Assembly (NCBI RefSeq): GCF_001425865.1
Contig: NZ_LMDS01000005.1
Span: forward strand, 808,890-872,889
Direction: 5' to 3'
Length of the DNA: 64,000 nucleotides
Source: Rhizobacter sp. Root404
Lineage (GTDB): Bacteria; Pseudomonadota; Gammaproteobacteria; Burkholderiales; Burkholderiaceae_C
Under the pieces are notes generated by a model. That model was not told where the DNA came from. It made no database searches and saw only the letters and a list, made by a program, of their open reading frames with translations. Below are positions 31,166 through 40,506 of the stretch, one piece after another (the first letter of the stretch is position 1; every line of letters starts with the position of its first letter). Position numbers and translations under genes: made by a program.

Positions 31166-31303
31166 TCAGACTCTCAGCGAATTCGGCCAAACATGACGGC
31201 CCATCGCGGAGGTGGATTTCGAGCTGGTCATCCAGTCGAACACGAGGTAAACCAGCGGGGCGCCAATAATCCAGACGGGTAAGAGTGCACTGAGAGAGTT
31301 CAT
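31166..31303 (-). CDS. 45-aa single-span membrane peptide
   Basis: A 45-residue ORF, start MNSLSALLPVWIIGAPLVYL then VFDWMTSSK, ending MGRHVWPNSLRV. It has one clear membrane helix (about residues 5-23) and a good ribosome site (AGGAG seven bases before ATG). It lies 19 bases upstream of the DUF2798 gene on the same strand and may be co-transcribed. No family is recognised, and no homology check was possible, so the call rests on the ribosome site and composition. Confidence 0.45.
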   Translation of the reverse strand: MNSLSALLPVWIIGAPLVYLVFDWMTSSKSTSAMGRHVWPNSLRV

Positions 31304-31448
31304 GCGAATCTCCTAGATGCATCGTTACGGGACTGGGTTTGACGTGAAGAGCATCCACTGTCGTCTGCAATTTTTGCCTTACTCGGCGCCCGCGCTGTAG
31401 GTGAATGACGCACTCAACGGTAAGCGGCCGTGGATATCCGATTGCGCA

Positions 31449-34400
31449 TTACTTGAAGTCCCTTGACTCCGTCGTCAGCCGCCCCAGCATCGGCGTGAGG
31501 TCCTCCAGCTTCCCCGCAATCAGGCTCTTGACCTCACCCTCGCGCTGCCAGGTGCCGTGCACGAGCAGCAACCGAGACCGCAGCAACTCCTTGCGCTGCG
31601 CGTCGCGGAGCGACTTCCAGCAGATGACCTGGACTACCCCGGTCTCATCTTCGAGCGAGATGAAGACCGTCCCGTTGGCCGTGTCCGGCTGCTGCCGCAA
31701 GGTCACGATGCCCGCGTAGTGCACCAACTGGCCGCTGCGAGCCGCATCGAGGTCTTCTGCCGTCTTGAGGTGTCGTCCCGCGAGATGCGGCCGCAGCAAC
31801 CCCATCGGATGCGTCCGCAGCGTGAGGCCGAGCGACACGTAGTCGAAGACCACCTCCTCCCCCTCCGGCGCCGACGGCAGCTCAAGGACCTCTTCATCGA
31901 ACGGTGCATCCCGCAGCAGCTCCGGCGTCGAGCGCAGCGCGGCCGCGTCCCAGACCTGCTGGCGTCGATGGCCCGACAGCGACATCAGCGCGTCCGCCGC
32001 TGCCAGCAGCTTCATCTCGTGCAGCTCCACCTCCGCGCGCCTGGCCATGTCCTCGGCGTTATCAAAGACCCGAACCCGGCGCGCCGCGACGATGCGCTCG
32101 GCCGACTCCCACTTAAGTCCGGCAATCATCCGCAGCCCCAGCCGCACGGCCGGCGGATGCGGCAGGTCCTCCAGCGTGCAATCGACGTCGCTCTCCATGA
32201 CGTCCGGACGACGCACCTCCACGCCATGCCGCTTGGCATCCTGGACCAGCTGCGACGGCGAGTAGAACCCCATCGGCTGCGAGTTCAGTAGTGCCGCCAG
32301 GAACTCTGCCGGGTGATGCCGCTTTATCCAGCAGCTCGCGTAGACGAGGAGGGCGAACGACGCCGCGTGGCTCTCCGGGAAGCCGTACTCGCTGAAGCCG
32401 TGAATCTGCTTGAAGATGCCTTCGGCGAATTCCTTCTCGTACCCGCGCGATGTCATCCCGTCGACGATTTTCGAGTGGTACTTCTCCAGCCCGCCTTTCC
32501 TCTTCCAAGCGGCCATGGCCCGGCGCAGCTGGTCCGCCTCCCCAGGCGTGAAGCCGGCAGCGATGATGGAGATTTGCATGACCTGCTCTTGGAAGACGGG
32601 CACGCCCAGCGTCCGACCCAGCGCCTCTTTCAGGTCCTCCTTCGGGTAGGTCACTGGCTCCTTGCCCTGACGCCGATTCAGGTAGGGGTGGACCATCCCG
32701 CCCACGATGGGGCCGGGCCGCACGATGGCAACCTCGATGACCAGGTCGTAGAAGCAGCGCGGCTTCATGCGCGGCAGCATCGACATCTGGGCGCGGCTCT
32801 CGATTTGGAAGACACCGACCGTGTCGGCCTTGCAGACCATGTCGTAAGTCTGCGGGTCCTCGGCGGGGATGTCCTGCATCTCGAACTGGTAGCCCTTGCG
32901 CGCTCCGATGAACTCGAGCGACTTGCGGATGGCGGTGAGCATGCCGAGCGCGAGGCAATCGACCTTCAGCAGGCCCATCACATCGAGGTCGTCCTTGTCC
33001 CACTGGATGACGGTGCGGTCCTCCATGGAGGCGTTCTCGATGGGCACCATGCGCGAGAGCGGCCCCTTGGTCAGCACGAAGCCACCGGTATGCTGGCTCA
33101 GGTGCCTAGGGAAGCCGAGCAGTTGCTCGGTGAGATGAAGCAGCTGGCGCACCTGCAGGTCGTCGATGGACAGACCGACCTCAGTGAGCCGTTCCGCCTT
33201 GACCTCGCGCCCATCCCACCACTGGTGCCCCTTGGCGATGGCGTCGACGGTCTCCAGCGAGTACCCGAGCGCCTTGCCGACATCGCGGATGGCCGACTTC
33301 GGGCGGTAGCTGGTCACGACACCGGTGATGGCAGCGCGGTCACGGCCATACTTGCGGTACAGGTACTGAAGCACCTCCTCGCGCCGCTCGTGCTCGAAGT
33401 CGATGTCGATGTCGGGCGGCTCCTTGCGCTCCTTGGAGATGAAGCGCTCGAACAGCACCGACATCCGCGCGGGGTCCACTTCGGTCACGCCGATGCAGTA
33501 GCAGACGACGCTGTTGGCCGCGCTCCCCCGCCCTTGGCAGAGGATGTGGCGCGAGCGCGCGAAGGCGACGATGTCGGCGACGGTCAGGAAGTAGTGCTCG
33601 TACTTCAAATCCTTGATGAGCTCGAGCTCGTGCTCGATTTGAAGCTGGACCTTCGCAGGCATGCCCTGCGGCCAGCGACGGCCCGCACCTTCGTAGGTAA
33701 TTTGCCGAAGGTACGAGCTCGACGTGTGGCCGGTGGGCACCACCTCGTCCGGATACTGGTACCGCAGGTCCTCGAGCGAGAACACGCAGCGTGCGGCGAC
33801 GACCAGCGTTTCGGCGAGCAGGTCCTCGGGGAACGTCTGAGCCAGGCGAAGTCGCGTGCGCAGATGCCGCTCGGCGTTCGGCTGCAGGTCCAGGCCGCAC
33901 TCGGTGAGCGGCTTGCCGATGCGCGTGGCGGTGAGCACATCCTGAAGAGGCTTTCGTGAGCGGACATGGAAGTGCACGTCGCCGGCGGCCACCAGCGGGA
34001 TGGCGGTGGAGCCGCTGACTTGGCGCAACCGGTGCAGCCACATCTCGTCGTCGAGCACCCGAATCTGTTCGACCCCAAGCCAGCAGCGGCCGATGAAGTG
34101 GTCGAGCAGCCACTTGGCCGCGGTCTGCAGTTGCTCGACCTCGGCCATCCGCTGGGGCGACATGATGACCACGCACTCCTCGAGCTCCGAACCGGTGATG
34201 TCAGCGATGTCGAGGTCGTACGTGCCCTTCTCGGAGCTGCGCCGCAGCTTGGTAATGAACTGGCACAGATTGCCGTAGCCGAACAGGTTGCAGGCGAGGA
34301 CGGTGAGCGTGAAGCGCGTGGTGCTGGAGGACGTCGCGACTCCCCAGTCGACCTGGAACTGGGCGCCAACAAGGAGCTTGAAGTCCTGCTCCTTGGCAGC

Positions 34401-34565
34401 GACGTGGGCACGCACGATGCCGGCCAGGCTGCATTCGTCGGCGACGGCCAGCGCGCTGTAGCCGAGTTGCTTCGCGCGCTCGACGAGTTCTTCAGGTTGG
34501 CTGGCACCGCGCAGGAACGTGAAGTTTGAGACGCAGCGCAGTTCTGCGTACTCGGGAATGTTCAT
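31449..34565 (-). CDS. dnaE2: Error-prone DNA polymerase III alpha subunit DnaE2
   Basis: A 1038-residue C-family polymerase, the usual length for DnaE2. The PHP domain (about 1-280) starts YAELRCVSNFTFLRGASQPE and ADECSLAGIVRAH; the polymerase core shows LCQGRGSAANSVVCY, the catalytic PDIDIDFEHERREEVLQYLY, and VPVFQEQVMQI; the helix-hairpin-helix and OB regions (HYAGIVTLRQQP) follow. DnaE2 performs translesion synthesis with ImuA and ImuB and causes damage-induced mutation. It lacks the tau- and beta-binding tail of DnaE1. A LexA box lies 30 bases before the ATG. Unlike the common imuA-imuB-dnaE2 operon, it is 21 kb from imuAB. Confidence 0.97.
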   Translation of the reverse strand: MNIPEYAELRCVSNFTFLRGASQPEELVERAKQLGYSALAVADECSLAGIVRAHVAAKEQDFKLLVGAQFQVDWGVATSSSTTRFTLTVLACNLFGYGNLCQFITKLRRSSEKGTYDLDIADITGSELEECVVIMSPQRMAEVEQLQTAAKWLLDHFIGRCWLGVEQIRVLDDEMWLHRLRQVSGSTAIPLVAAGDVHFHVRSRKPLQDVLTATRIGKPLTECGLDLQPNAERHLRTRLRLAQTFPEDLLAETLVVAARCVFSLEDLRYQYPDEVVPTGHTSSSYLRQITYEGAGRRWPQGMPAKVQLQIEHELELIKDLKYEHYFLTVADIVAFARSRHILCQGRGSAANSVVCYCIGVTEVDPARMSVLFERFISKERKEPPDIDIDFEHERREEVLQYLYRKYGRDRAAITGVVTSYRPKSAIRDVGKALGYSLETVDAIAKGHQWWDGREVKAERLTEVGLSIDDLQVRQLLHLTEQLLGFPRHLSQHTGGFVLTKGPLSRMVPIENASMEDRTVIQWDKDDLDVMGLLKVDCLALGMLTAIRKSLEFIGARKGYQFEMQDIPAEDPQTYDMVCKADTVGVFQIESRAQMSMLPRMKPRCFYDLVIEVAIVRPGPIVGGMVHPYLNRRQGKEPVTYPKEDLKEALGRTLGVPVFQEQVMQISIIAAGFTPGEADQLRRAMAAWKRKGGLEKYHSKIVDGMTSRGYEKEFAEGIFKQIHGFSEYGFPESHAASFALLVYASCWIKRHHPAEFLAALLNSQPMGFYSPSQLVQDAKRHGVEVRRPDVMESDVDCTLEDLPHPPAVRLGLRMIAGLKWESAERIVAARRVRVFDNAEDMARRAEVELHEMKLLAAADALMSLSGHRRQQVWDAAALRSTPELLRDAPFDEEVLELPSAPEGEEVVFDYVSLGLTLRTHPMGLLRPHLAGRHLKTAEDLDAARSGQLVHYAGIVTLRQQPDTANGTVFISLEDETGVVQVICWKSLRDAQRKELLRSRLLLVHGTWQREGEVKSLIAGKLEDLTPMLGRLTTESRDFK

Positions 34566-34595
34566 GGGGCAGCAGCTCGGGAATTCCGCTTAGAG

Positions 34596-34611
34596 CTGTA
34601 TAAATATACAG
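34596..34611 (-). promoter_or_regulatory. LexA operator of dnaE2
   Basis: CTGTATAAATATACAG is nearly identical to the E. coli LexA consensus and close to a perfect palindrome. It lies 30 bases upstream of the dnaE2 ATG. The strong match predicts tight repression. Confidence 0.92.
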
Positions 34612-35007
34612 TATTCGCACGCCCCAGATTGAGCCTTGAACGAACCCCCTAGCGCCGCAGCAGCCTTCGCACCAGCGGCACGGTGCACATCACAGTCACC
34701 GAAGCGCCCAGCGCCAGCGGGAGCATGGAACCAGTCTCGCCGGTGGCCCACGCGCCGGCGAACGTGGCGCACAAGCCAGTGAGACAGGTCGAACGAAAAG
34801 TGGCCGTGTAGGGTGGGCTTTAGGTAGGCCGCAGCAGTAGTGCTTTTAAGGCGACTGACCACCATTTAGCTATCAGACTGACGTTGTCGCCTGCGTCAGT
34901 CGACGCGCTGTAGGTTGCCGGTCTCGGCCAGGTGGTCGATGAGGGCGGTATACGCGAGCGGTGCGGCTAAAAAAGTCGCAGCATACGTACCGCGGCCCGG
35001 CTTGTCG
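34612..35007. other. Gene-poor stretch upstream of dnaE2
   Basis: No complete gene is seen. The minus strand carries two short gene-like tails without a start codon: one near 34651-34800 reads LTGLCATFAGAWATGETGSM and ends in VPLVRRLLRR, resembling the end of a small membrane protein; another near 34910-35005 reads GTYAATFLAAPLAYTALIDH and ends in LAETGNLQRVD. They are probably gene fragments. No repeat or RNA structure stands out. Confidence 0.4.
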
Positions 35008-35565
35008 CTAGTCCAAGAGGTAGTACTCGCCCTCTGTAAGGGCACCTCGGGAAGCAGTTTTCAAATCTGTCGTCGACGTCGCACGCAGCACGCCACGAAT
35101 GCCCTTGAACTTGCCAGTTCCTCCAGTGATGACGGACGTCTGAGTAACTCTGATGGTTGGTTTGCCGTCATCGCCGGGAGCCGCGTGCAGCATGATGTTC
35201 GCCTCCATAAAAATCTTATCGCCGTTCTCCAGCGTGCTCACAATGTACCCTGCGGTCACCCCGCTGCCGTTGCGCAGGTCCGAGTGCAGGACGGTGTTTG
35301 CTTCCTTCACGCGCACGCCGGCGTAAGAGGGAGCAGGGCCGGGGTTGGGGTAGACGGTTTGCAGGGACGAGACTCGCACGATGTGCCCCGGCATATCGCC
35401 GACCTCAATGTTGTGCGTCTCCTTGTAGACGCTCGAAATGTCGGGCGGATTCTGGAAGCTGTACTTGAACTTTTCTTGCGCCACCGCGGCGGGAGCAATG
35501 GTCACAACGAGGACACTGACAATCGCATTGAGCGCGGAACATAGGAGACGTGTGGAACGTTGCAT
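35008..35565 (-). CDS. Exported beta-barrel-like hypothetical protein
   Basis: A 185-residue protein with a signal peptide (about 1-29: MQRSTRLLCSALNAIVSVLV, cleavage after APAAVAQ). The mature part is beta-rich (HIVRVSSLQTVYPN, GVTAGYIVSTLENGDKIFME, TSVITGGTGKFKGIRGVLRA). The GGTGKFKGIRG turn resembles allene-oxide-cyclase/dirigent-like barrels, where a GTG-F-x-G turn is common, but this is only a resemblance. A ribosome site (AAAGGAGAGCAC) precedes the ATG. Periplasmic location is likely; function unknown. Confidence 0.75.
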   Translation of the reverse strand: MQRSTRLLCSALNAIVSVLVVTIAPAAVAQEKFKYSFQNPPDISSVYKETHNIEVGDMPGHIVRVSSLQTVYPNPGPAPSYAGVRVKEANTVLHSDLRNGSGVTAGYIVSTLENGDKIFMEANIMLHAAPGDDGKPTIRVTQTSVITGGTGKFKGIRGVLRATSTTDLKTASRGALTEGEYYLLD

Positions 35566-35920
35566 GGTGTGCTCTCCTTTGTAGTACGTTCGCTATTAAC
35601 GCGCCGAGAGGACGGCTTCGGAGTCAATAACATCACTACGACATGGCGCGAAGGGCATCTTCCGCCTGGATTTCCATGAAAAGCAACCGCTGCAATACGA
35701 GTGACAGGCGTCTCTCCCTAGAACTATGAGTTCTTCGCAGGAAAAGCCCGGCGCTCGCGATTACGCAACCTTGGTCGAACTGCTGGAGTTACACGCTTCC
35801 GGGCAGCGAACAGGGATGGCTGGCCGGCAAAGCCCAAGCGATTTGTAGATAGGCCGCGCGGTGCTCCAGGCCATTTCTAGCGCTCGTGCGCCTCTGAAAA
35901 CGCCGGCGTACGCTGACGGC
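35566..35920. other. Intergenic stretch between divergent genes
   Basis: No supportable gene. One plus-strand ORF of 40 codons (35726-35848, start MSSSQEKPGARDYATLVELL) has a plausible helical composition but no ribosome site, so it is not called. The stretch must hold promoters for the two divergent neighbours; none matches consensus clearly. Confidence 0.4.
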
Positions 35921-36292
35921 ATGTCCCTGTCGAAGAACTCATCGTCTTCGCTGAAAAAGGTCGGTCCGATGCCGCTGCGGGAAAGCGCGTACCGCTATCT
36001 TTTCTACGGCTGGCTCTTCCGCGATGCCGACACTGGCACTGAGCTGGAACGCGCTAGCGCGTTGCGTCACAACCGACACCAGGCCAGGTGGCTGCCCGTC
36101 TACCTTCTGCGCTGGAGCGTTATTGGCGGTGTCTTTGTTGGGATGGAGACGCATGCACGCCCGCTGAATTCAGTCCCCGTTTTGTCCGCGGCATTGGCTG
36201 TTGGCCTCATCTTTGTAGTCATGTACCTAATATTGACGACTATCTTTTGGGCGTTTTTACGCGGTTCGCGAGGTCAAGCGAGCAACGACTGA
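35921..36292 (+). CDS. Hypothetical two-span membrane protein
   Basis: A 123-residue protein: a Ser-rich N-terminus (MSLSKNSSSSLKK), a conserved-looking amphipathic stretch (SAYRYLFYGWLFRDADTGTE), then two membrane helices (LLRWSVIGGVFVGM and AALAVGLIFVVMYLILTTIF). The start at 35921 is chosen over 35861 because the earlier extension looks non-coding. No family is recognised. Confidence 0.6.
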   Translation: MSLSKNSSSSLKKVGPMPLRESAYRYLFYGWLFRDADTGTELERASALRHNRHQARWLPVYLLRWSVIGGVFVGMETHARPLNSVPVLSAALAVGLIFVVMYLILTTIFWAFLRGSRGQASND

Positions 36293-36573
36293 GGACCGAG
36301 GCCGCGGTCTACCTTAACGACTGTTGAAGGCTGCGTCCTCCGGCGCGCTGGTGAACCGGGATAAGCGCCCTGGTGAAGCGGGCGCGCGCAGCCGCGTGGG
36401 GCAACCCGCTCGCTGGCGGCTTTCAACTGCCTGACCAGCGGTCCAGCTCGTCCGCCTTGGCAACCAGCCACCATCAGGTCGATGTCGCGCACCCCCTGGC
36501 GTGAAACATCCCTCACGTTTCATCTAGCGAGAACCTGCCTGCTTGACCCGGCGCAATCAACGCCAACTGTAGG

Positions 36574-37797
36574 TCAGCTTCCCGAGGGCGCCGAGTTCTG
36601 ATTGGCAAGCCCGATGAGCAGCGCGAGTCCAAGTCCTCCGAGGACTGCGCCTGTGTAGAAGGTTGAGGCCGCGCCGAAACGGTCCCACATGCCACCAGCG
36701 AGCACGCTGGCCACCAGCATGGCCAGGCCGCTGACCAGGTTGAACACTCCGTAAGCCGTACCCCTCAGGTCCGCGGGTGCGGTGTCCGCGACCATTGTCG
36801 CCAGCAGCCCTTGAGTTATGCCCATATGCACGCCCCACAGGGCGACGCCACCGAACAAGGCGTACCAACTCGTGCTGCTGGCGAGGGTGAGGTCGGCGGC
36901 AACCAGAACGGCCATGCCGGCGCCCAGGAGCATGCGGTGACTCATCGCATCTGACAGGGCACCGAACGGATAGGCCGATGCGGCGTAGATGAGATTCATA
37001 GCCACCATGACCAGCGGCACCAGCGCCATCGGCACCCCGGCTTGCTGCGCTCGGAGCACGAGAAAGGCTTCACTGAAGCGCGCCAACGTGAAGACCGCGC
37101 CCAATGCGACGACCCACCAATACGTCGTCGGGAGTCGCGCAATGTTCTGCCGTTGGATGGGGTTGATTCGCCTCTCCGACTCGCTACGCGGTGGCTCGCG
37201 AAGCCCGACCGCCAGTAGCGCGACGCCCATGCACGCTGGCACCGTCGCAACCCAGAAGACTGCCCGGAAGTCGTTGGCCCATGCAAACATCAGAACCACC
37301 GCAATGAGCGGTCCCGTGAACGCGCCAACCGTGTCCAGCGACTGACGCAAGCCGAATGCCGCCCCTCTCACATGCGCGGGCGTGATGTCCGCCACCAGCG
37401 CGTCGCGTGGTGCCCCGCGAATCCCTTTGCCCACTCTGTCCAACAGGCGAGCGGAGACGATGAGACCGAGGCCACTTGAGAGCGCGAAGAGCGGTTTGCT
37501 GACAGCGCCCAGCGCATAGCCCAAGACGGCCAGCCCCTTGCGCTTACCAATGTAGTCGCTGAGCACACCTGAGAACACCTTGACGACAAGTGCCGTCGAC
37601 TCCGCCAGTCCTTCGATGAGACCAACAGCCAGCACGCTGGTGCCGAGCGTCGAGACCATGAACATTGGCAGCAGGCTGTGAATCATCTCGGATGAGATGT
37701 CCATCAACATGCTGACAAATCCAAGAATCCACACTCCGGCTGGAATCTGTCGGAGGGAGCGGGACGAGGTTGGCGAGAACATGCCGCAGATTGTCAT
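36574..37797 (-). CDS. MFS transporter
   Basis: A 407-residue, 12-segment major facilitator protein. Features: WILGFVSMLMDISSEMIHSL at the N-terminus, the loop 2-3 motif SDYIGKRKGLAV, DRVGKGIRGAPRDALVADIT, and the second-half motif GALSDAMSHRMLL. The DISSEM and GKGIRGAPRDAL blocks mark a distinct MFS subfamily often found near signalling genes; the substrate is unknown. It lies 12 bases downstream of a response regulator gene on the same strand, so export or uptake may be tied to that regulator. An in-frame ATG five codons later is an alternative start. Confidence 0.85.
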   Translation of the reverse strand: MTICGMFSPTSSRSLRQIPAGVWILGFVSMLMDISSEMIHSLLPMFMVSTLGTSVLAVGLIEGLAESTALVVKVFSGVLSDYIGKRKGLAVLGYALGAVSKPLFALSSGLGLIVSARLLDRVGKGIRGAPRDALVADITPAHVRGAAFGLRQSLDTVGAFTGPLIAVVLMFAWANDFRAVFWVATVPACMGVALLAVGLREPPRSESERRINPIQRQNIARLPTTYWWVVALGAVFTLARFSEAFLVLRAQQAGVPMALVPLVMVAMNLIYAASAYPFGALSDAMSHRMLLGAGMAVLVAADLTLASSTSWYALFGGVALWGVHMGITQGLLATMVADTAPADLRGTAYGVFNLVSGLAMLVASVLAGGMWDRFGAASTFYTGAVLGGLGLALLIGLANQNSAPSGS

Positions 37798-37809
37798 CGC
37801 GCTCGAGCT

Positions 37810-38229
37810 TCACCTGCCGCGTCCCTGACCTGACCTAACTGCGAGTGACTTGCCAGCGAACTCCGAGCAGTATCGAACCAAGTCGTCGATTTCCGTCGAT
37901 TTGTCGAATACGGCCCGCGCGCCCAGCTGGTCGCACCATCGACGAACTTCGGCCGTTGCCGCATTGCTCAGAACAACGAAGTGGACGTCAGGCCGAAGCT
38001 TGACTGCCTTCTGAAGAACCATGAGGCCGTTGCCTCGCTTCAAGAAGATGTCCACGACTGCAACATCGCAGTGGTTCCCATCGCGGACCAACCAGTCCAG
38101 CGCTTCGGTTTCATCCTCGGCTACATCGACGACGATGACGGGCGCCAACTCTTCCAGAAGTTCGGTCACCTGCGACCGGAGTAGTGGGCTGTCTTCAACC
38201 AAGAACGCACTTAACTTTCTAGCGGTCAT
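37810..38229 (-). CDS. Single-domain response regulator
   Basis: A 139-residue receiver protein: FLVEDSPLLRSQVTELLEEL, phosphoacceptor in VAVVDIFLKRGNGLMVLQ, Ser in FVVLSNAATAEVR and Lys in AVFDKSTEIDDLV. It has no output domain, so it probably acts by protein contact or as a phosphate relay. It is transcribed ahead of the MFS gene with a 12-base gap. A good ribosome site is not obvious. Confidence 0.85.
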   Translation of the reverse strand: MTARKLSAFLVEDSPLLRSQVTELLEELAPVIVVDVAEDETEALDWLVRDGNHCDVAVVDIFLKRGNGLMVLQKAVKLRPDVHFVVLSNAATAEVRRWCDQLGARAVFDKSTEIDDLVRYCSEFAGKSLAVRSGQGRGR

Positions 38230-38368
38230 GTAGTCAGGAGCAACGCCGCATTGACGAGAGATGTCGTCTCAGCGCAATTAAATTGTGCCCCCTGATGGTG
38301 CCAAAGCGCCCGAAATCGGGTGTTGTTCCGAATTGGAACGCGGCGCCGTCTGATACGCTTACGGGACG

Positions 38369-38734
38369 ATGCAGAGCCCTATTTCCCGACTTGAGCGTGA
38401 TTCGCCACCTTCAACGTCCGACATCGAGGCCGAGCGGAAGGAAGCCGTCGCTGAAGCGATTTCTACTGACCTCGCTCCGGCCAGCGCCATAGCGGTCCTC
38501 GCCAAGGCTGAGACGCCGCCAGACGCGCTGGATGCGGCCTTGAAGCCTGTTGCAGCAGGAGTGACGGGAGCCGATGACGATACCAAGGTCAGGGTTCAGC
38601 TGATGTTCCCGGACGGCTCGTTGCTGCCTGTTGAACTGGACCGAGACGCTGGAGAAGCGCTGGCAGCCGGGCTGACAGAGGCCCTGAGTGAACTGCCGCA
38701 GCGGTCCGGGGAAACGAGCGGCGAAGCCCAATAG
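38369..38734 (+). CDS. Hypothetical acidic protein, 121 aa
   Basis: A 121-residue soluble protein with many Ala, Glu and Asp. The first half is helical and probably disordered (ERKEAVAEAISTDLAPASAI); the second has a short beta-rich unit (KVRVQLMFPDGSLLPVELDR) and a helix (GEALAAGLTEALSELPQ). It is divergent from the response regulator gene, with about 140 bases between. No family is recognised. Confidence 0.55.
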   Translation: MQSPISRLERDSPPSTSDIEAERKEAVAEAISTDLAPASAIAVLAKAETPPDALDAALKPVAAGVTGADDDTKVRVQLMFPDGSLLPVELDRDAGEALAAGLTEALSELPQRSGETSGEAQ

Positions 38735-38743
38735 AGCCTGGCG

Positions 38744-39199
38744 TTAAAGGGGCGCGCTCGAGCGCCCGAGTCCCCTGCTTAATGGGTCGACTCCAAACAC
38801 GAATCTCTGGTCGGCCACGAAGGTCAGATGACCGGCGCACTTGTACTTCTTCATCGCGTCGATTACCGGCTGACGATAGGCCGCTGGCCCCGACAAAATC
38901 TTCACGGATTCGACCTCACCGTCGACGAAGTGCGCCCGCGCTTTCACGATTGCGGTCTTCCCTGGGCGCGTCAAATCCGGATTCAGGTCCGGTGAGACCA
39001 TTTCGCAATCTTTACCCTTGAAGCCAGGCGCAGCGTGGGTTATCCCGCGCGAGTTCGAAGGCGCCACGCTCCCGCACCCAACTGTTGCGAGCGAGGTCGC
39101 AAAAACGAGAGCCGCCAGGGCCAAACGCCCACCAAGACGCCCCTCGAGTTCAGGCCACTCTTGACATCGACCGAGGGTCGACTGTTCACGAGTCAACAT
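38744..39199 (-). CDS. Putative lipoprotein with TonB C-terminal-like domain
   Basis: A 151-residue protein with a hydrophobic export segment (LALAALVFATSLATVGC) ending in a lipobox-like ATVGC, so it is probably lipidated. The rest resembles the C-terminal domain of TonB/energy-transducer proteins (VKARAHFVDGEVESVKILSG, YRQPVIDAMKKYKC). Such stand-alone domains occur in periplasmic proteins of unknown role. The start at 39199 (MLTREQS) places 25 residues before the hydrophobic segment, which is long; a later start is possible. Confidence 0.6.
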   Translation of the reverse strand: MLTREQSTLGRCQEWPELEGRLGGRLALAALVFATSLATVGCGSVAPSNSRGITHAAPGFKGKDCEMVSPDLNPDLTRPGKTAIVKARAHFVDGEVESVKILSGPAAYRQPVIDAMKKYKCAGHLTFVADQRFVFGVDPLSRGLGRSSAPL

Positions 39200-39233
39200 C
39201 TGAACCTCCGGACAATGTGCGGCCAGGGGACGC

Positions 39234-39455
39234 TCAATCGTGCTCGGGGTTGGAGGGCCACGTGAGTTCGCCTCGGATAACTGACTCCACTGCAGAGAAT
39301 GGTTCGCCTGCGCCAAACCTCTCGAACGCAAGGGTCGCCGCAGCCTTGGCTCGGGTGGAATCACAGCGGGTCTGGAACTTGAACAGACTGGCAAAGCATG
39401 TGCACCAGACCAGCTGACGCTGGCTTGCAATCCCGACGTTCACGACCGAGTTCAT
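39234..39455 (-). CDS. Hypothetical protein, 73 aa
   Basis: A 73-residue ORF, start MNSVVNVGIASQRQLVWCTC, followed by RAKAAATLAFERFGAGEPFS, which looks like a true amphipathic helix. No ribosome site is clear (TATTCCC before ATG). It lies 34 bases upstream of the lipoprotein gene in the same direction. Low confidence. Confidence 0.35.
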   Translation of the reverse strand: MNSVVNVGIASQRQLVWCTCFASLFKFQTRCDSTRAKAAATLAFERFGAGEPFSAVESVIRGELTWPSNPEHD

Positions 39456-39684
39456 GGGAATATTTTACCAATTGACGCCTGGGTTGAACGCGAGATTGCG
39501 GCTTAAGGAAGCGTCAGCTAGTTCCTACATGATGAGAGTACGAGGTGACTGTTACACCACCGTGAGTACATCGTTTGAGACTGGTCAGCATCTCATCGAA
39601 TAGCCCTCTTCTCCCGCACGCGATTGGCACGTCACGGACGTAAAAGAAGACTTGGTCAAGCTCCAGGTCTAGGTGAGGTGACTC

Positions 39685-39951
39685 ATGGCAGAAAAAACTG
39701 ATGACCGCAGAAGGTGGTGCTCGACATTCGCCGCCCTCCTGGTAGACGAGGCGAAAGTCTCGATGTCGGACGCACTTTTCCTGGCGGAGCAGGCTCGCGT
39801 GTGCCGTCCAGGCTTGCCGCCATCGTATGCACTGCGACTTGTGATGACGAATCCTCGTTCAGGGCTGATGCGAGTCGCCGCTGGGCGCCGGTGGGCGGCT
39901 TCCGCGTGCGCGGTGGAATCCGGAGAGGACGACACCGTCGCCGGTTGGTGA
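39685..39951 (+). CDS. Hypothetical protein, 88 aa
   Basis: An 88-residue ORF with a good ribosome site (AGGTGAGGTGACTC before ATG). It contains WCSTFAALLVDEAKVSMSDA and a helix LFLAEQARVCRPGLPPSYAL. It has a distant likeness in length and layout to no family I can name. It stands 28 bases before a SirB2 gene in the same direction and may be co-transcribed. Confidence 0.5.
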   Translation: MAEKTDDRRRWCSTFAALLVDEAKVSMSDALFLAEQARVCRPGLPPSYALRLVMTNPRSGLMRVAAGRRWAASACAVESGEDDTVAGW

Positions 39952-39979
39952 AAGGCGGCCCAAACCGGCACCGAATCAA

Positions 39980-40375
39980 ATGGACTACTCAACCATCAAG
40001 TTGATTCATCAGTCTGCGGTCGCTCTGTCTTTGCCGGGCTTCTTTGCGAGAGGAACCGCATCCTTCGCGGGGGCCGCGTGGTTGCAACATCGAATGGCGA
40101 AAACCCTTCCGCAAGTTGTCGACACGGTCTTGCTTGTAGCCGCAGTCACTCTCGCTTGGCTGGCTCGTCTGAACCCCGCAGAGGTTCCTTGGCTCCTCGC
40201 CAAGCTCATTGGCTTGGTCATGTACATCGCTCTCGGCGTGGTCGCGTTGAAGCCGACCTATGGCCCTGCCACCCGTGCCCTGGCGTTCGCAGGTGCGCTC
40301 GCGACAGCCGCGTGGATTGTCTCCGTCGCTATCACGAAGACTCCGCGGGGCCTATTTCCCCTAATGACTGGTTGA
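39980..40375 (+). CDS. SirB2 family membrane protein (copy 2)
   Basis: A 131-residue, four-span membrane protein closely related to 30468-30872: start YSTIKLIHQSAVALSLPGFF, then FFARGTASF, PQVVDTVLLVAAVTLAWLAR and WLLAKLIGLVMYIALGVVAL. Copy 2 ends in a short LFPLMTG tail. The two copies face different directions and have different partners: this one is followed by a DUF3606 gene. Two paralogues 9 kb apart suggest a duplication within the accessory region or separate acquisition. Confidence 0.88.
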   Translation: MDYSTIKLIHQSAVALSLPGFFARGTASFAGAAWLQHRMAKTLPQVVDTVLLVAAVTLAWLARLNPAEVPWLLAKLIGLVMYIALGVVALKPTYGPATRALAFAGALATAAWIVSVAITKTPRGLFPLMTG

Positions 40376-40506
40376 GCGCCTGTGTCCGGCATCAGCCGGC
40401 GATGAGCGACGTCGGACTCGGCTTTCAACGACTCGGGTGGCTCTCCCTCGCGAATTGGCAGCTGACTGCTCCACGATGCTCAAACGATATACCTAGGAGA
40501 GTCGTG

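Noticed and set aside
32313..33959. 548-codon plus-strand ORF opposite dnaE2
   Set aside because: Shadow frame; dnaE2 is unambiguous.
35726..35848. 40-codon plus-strand ORF
   Set aside because: No ribosome site, no partner and no recognisable feature.
36274..36516. 80-codon minus-strand ORF between a membrane-protein gene and the MFS gene
   Set aside because: Arg/Gly-rich composition, competing frames and no start signal; the 36293-36573 interval is treated as non-coding.
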